Positions 12,705-13,952 of a stretch of 13,952 nucleotides of DNA are shown in pieces. A program made the translations under genes and the position numbers. The DNA comes from Spirochaetia bacterium (lineage in GTDB: Bacteria > Spirochaetota > Spirochaetia > Sphaerochaetales > Sphaerochaetaceae). The stretch lies in NCBI GenBank assembly GCA_009929055.1, contig SABI01000037.1, positions 1-13,952 on the forward strand, in the 5' to 3' direction. Position 1 is the stretch's first letter. The number at the start of each line of letters is the position of its first letter. The notes under the pieces are model-generated. The model searched no databases. It worked only from the letters and a program-made list of their open reading frames with translations, and was not told where the DNA came from.

Positions 12705-13952
12705 ATGGACGACATGTTTTGTTACCAATGTGAACAAACCGCAAAAGGGGTAGCCTGTACAACAAAAGGGGTCTGTGGAAAAACTGCAGATATCTCAAAT
12801 TTACAAGATGATATGACCGGCGCTCTTGTAGCACTTGCAGTAGCAACAAAGAACAAGGATATTGATGAAGCAACCTACCACATTATGTTAGAGGGGATGT
12901 TTACAGCAATTACAAACGTAAGTTTTTATGATGTCACTCTAAAAGACCTCATTGGCAGAATTGATGCTATTACCCTCAGTTATGGTGGCAAATTACACAT
13001 CTACACCATGAAAGAAGTGTGGAGTGATAACGAAGATATTAGAAGTTTAAAATCTCTCATTCTATTAGGTCTCAGAGGTATGGGGGCATATGCTTATCAT
13101 GCATGGGTTCTCGGATACAAAGATAAAGAAGTAAACGACTTCTTCTTTACTGCAATGAGGGCAATTGGAGGTAAAGGAAGTGTTGATGAACTACTTCCCC
13201 TTGTACTTGAAACAGGAAAAGTTAACTTAGCTTGTATGAAACTCCTAGATGAAGCAAATACCCAAACTTACGGAGACCCTACCCCAATTGAAGTACCACT
13301 CATGATAGAGAAAGGCCCTTTTATTGTAGTGAGTGGTCACGACTTATATGATTTATATCAACTCCTTATTCAAACACAAGGCAAAGGAATCAATATCTAC
13401 ACCCATGGTGAAATGCTTCCTGCTCACGGATACCCAAAACTCAGAGAATTTGATCATCTTAAAGGTAACTTTGGAACAGCTTGGCAGAATCAACAGAAAG
13501 AATTTATTGACCTTCCAGGGGCAGTTTTGTTTACTACTAACTGCTTAATGCCACCAAAGGAAAACTATAAAGATCGAATTTTCACTACAGAAGTAGTCTC
13601 TTATCCAGAACTTGTCCATATCGGCGAAGATAAAGACTTTACCCCTGTCATCGAAAAGGCCCTTAGCCTAGGTGGTTATAGTGAAGATGAGGTTACGGTT
13701 TTATCAGGTGGACCAATGATGGGTAAAGCTATGCCTAATGATACATTTGTGATAACGGCGGCTACTAATGCGATTACCGTACTAAAACCAGAGAAGTATC
13801 CTGATATGGCTTGTTTGCGCTGTGGAAGTTGTACTGATCATTGTCCGGCTGCTATTCAACCGGTTAGGATCAATGAGTTTGAAAGAGCAAAAGATGTCGA
13901 TGCTTTAAATAGATTAAGTGCTTTGGATTGTATCGAGTGTGGTCTGTGTACT
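12705..13952 (+). CDS. hcp: Hybrid cluster protein N-terminal two thirds, joined in frame to the RnfC ferredoxin domain (partial, probable chimera)
   Basis: The frame starts at an ATG with AAGGAG seven bases upstream and is open for 416 codons to the window end. Residues 1-328 are hybrid cluster protein (an NO/hydroxylamine reductase): cysteines C6, C9, C18 and C24 for the N-terminal [4Fe-4S] cluster (Cx2Cx8Cx5C, class I spacing), then H212, E236 in THGEMLPAHGYPKL and C280 in FTTNC. The spacing of these three equals that of H244, E268 and C312 in the Desulfovibrio enzyme. The remaining cluster ligands (equivalents of C406, C434, C459 and E494) are absent. From about residue 330 the protein reads as RnfC: VLSGGPMMGKAM, then CLRCGSCTDHCP (C370, C373, C376, C380) and CIECGLC (C409, C412, C415), the two ferredoxin clusters. 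The RnfC flavin and NADH parts are missing. Codons change at the same point. As written it could not build a hybrid cluster. Confidence 0.82.
   Translation, partial: MDDMFCYQCEQTAKGVACTTKGVCGKTADISNLQDDMTGALVALAVATKNKDIDEATYHIMLEGMFTAITNVSFYDVTLKDLIGRIDAITLSYGGKLHIYTMKEVWSDNEDIRSLKSLILLGLRGMGAYAYHAWVLGYKDKEVNDFFFTAMRAIGGKGSVDELLPLVLETGKVNLACMKLLDEANTQTYGDPTPIEVPLMIEKGPFIVVSGHDLYDLYQLLIQTQGKGINIYTHGEMLPAHGYPKLREFDHLKGNFGTAWQNQQKEFIDLPGAVLFTTNCLMPPKENYKDRIFTTEVVSYPELVHIGEDKDFTPVIEKALSLGGYSEDEVTVLSGGPMMGKAMPNDTFVITAATNAITVLKPEKYPDMACLRCGSCTDHCPAAIQPVRINEFERAKDVDALNRLSALDCIECGLCT
13671..13692 (+). other. Hcp-to-RnfC junction, probable chimeric join
   Basis: The peptide changes from Hcp (DFTPVIEKALSLGGYSEDE) to RnfC (VTVLSGGPMMGK) within these bases. 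GGYSEDE is plausible in either family, so the two parents may have shared about 20 identical bases here, enough for a false assembly overlap. Before the point 329 codons contain no GCG, CCG, ACG or TCG; after it 87 codons contain six. CTC is common before and absent after. Confidence 0.6.

Noticed and set aside
13333..13548. 71-residue plus-strand open frame inside hcp
   Set aside because: It is in another frame of a strongly conserved region of Hcp that holds ligands E236 and C280; no independent support.
1..13952. CRISPR array, toxin-antitoxin pair, retron, phage or transposon
   Set aside because: I saw no regular spaced repeats, transposase or integrase motifs, reverse transcriptase, or terminal inverted repeats; all complete genes belong to metabolic, envelope or redox families or are unassigned.

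Overview
The window is an AT-rich stretch of about 14 kb, most probably from an anaerobic, Gram-negative-type (two-membrane) bacterium. A patatin-type lipase with a predicted outer-membrane barrel points to an outer membrane. The Hcp-type N-terminus, the QueH-type queuosine enzyme and the COG2509-type FAD dehydrogenase fit an anaerobe. My best guess at lineage is Spirochaetota (Sphaerochaeta/Treponema-like), but no marker gene here proves it.

Layout. (1) Positions 1-258 are a foreign-looking fragment of a Bacteroidetes-type 3'-5' exonuclease on the minus strand. At about 250-270 it joins the C-terminal third of a FAD-dependent dehydrogenase on the plus strand. (2) 649-3272 minus: an acidic-tailed membrane TPR protein followed by a cardiolipin synthase, probably one operon. 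(3) 3364-3924 plus: queH. (4) 3913-4725 minus: a ZIP-family metal transporter, convergent with queH. (5) 4790-11639 minus: a six-gene run, argC-argJ-argB-argD, then a patatin/outer-membrane barrel protein, then a DUF1893 (TM1506-like) protein. (6) 11640-11854: a divergent control region with ARG-box-like sites, a direct repeat and a perfect palindrome. (7) 11855 onward, plus: a Nim-like flavin protein, a degenerate small cupin and hcp, which look like one stress-related unit. (8) From about 13671 the hcp reading frame continues, in frame, into the C-terminal ferredoxin part of RnfC and runs off the end.

How it fits together. argCJBD covers N-acetylglutamate to ornithine. ArgJ recycles the acetyl group, and ArgB carries the N-terminal helix typical of arginine-inhibited kinases. 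The operator-like sites before argC are where an ArgR-type repressor would act. The Nim-like/cupin/Hcp group suggests protection against nitro compounds, NO or hydroxylamine.

I did not find a convincing new defence or mobile system. The most unusual objects are the two end joins. Both change gene identity abruptly. At the 3' join, codon use changes as well: no NCG codons in the first 329 codons and six in the last 87. Both are more likely assembly or amplification chimeras than biology. The real biological leads are the regulatory palindromes, two apparently leaderless promoters (queH and the ZIP gene), and the coupling of an outer-membrane patatin with altered active-site motifs and a DUF1893 protein to arginine synthesis. 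No intergenic gap exceeds 300 bases, and I found no tRNA, rRNA, CRISPR, IS element or convincing rho-independent terminator.
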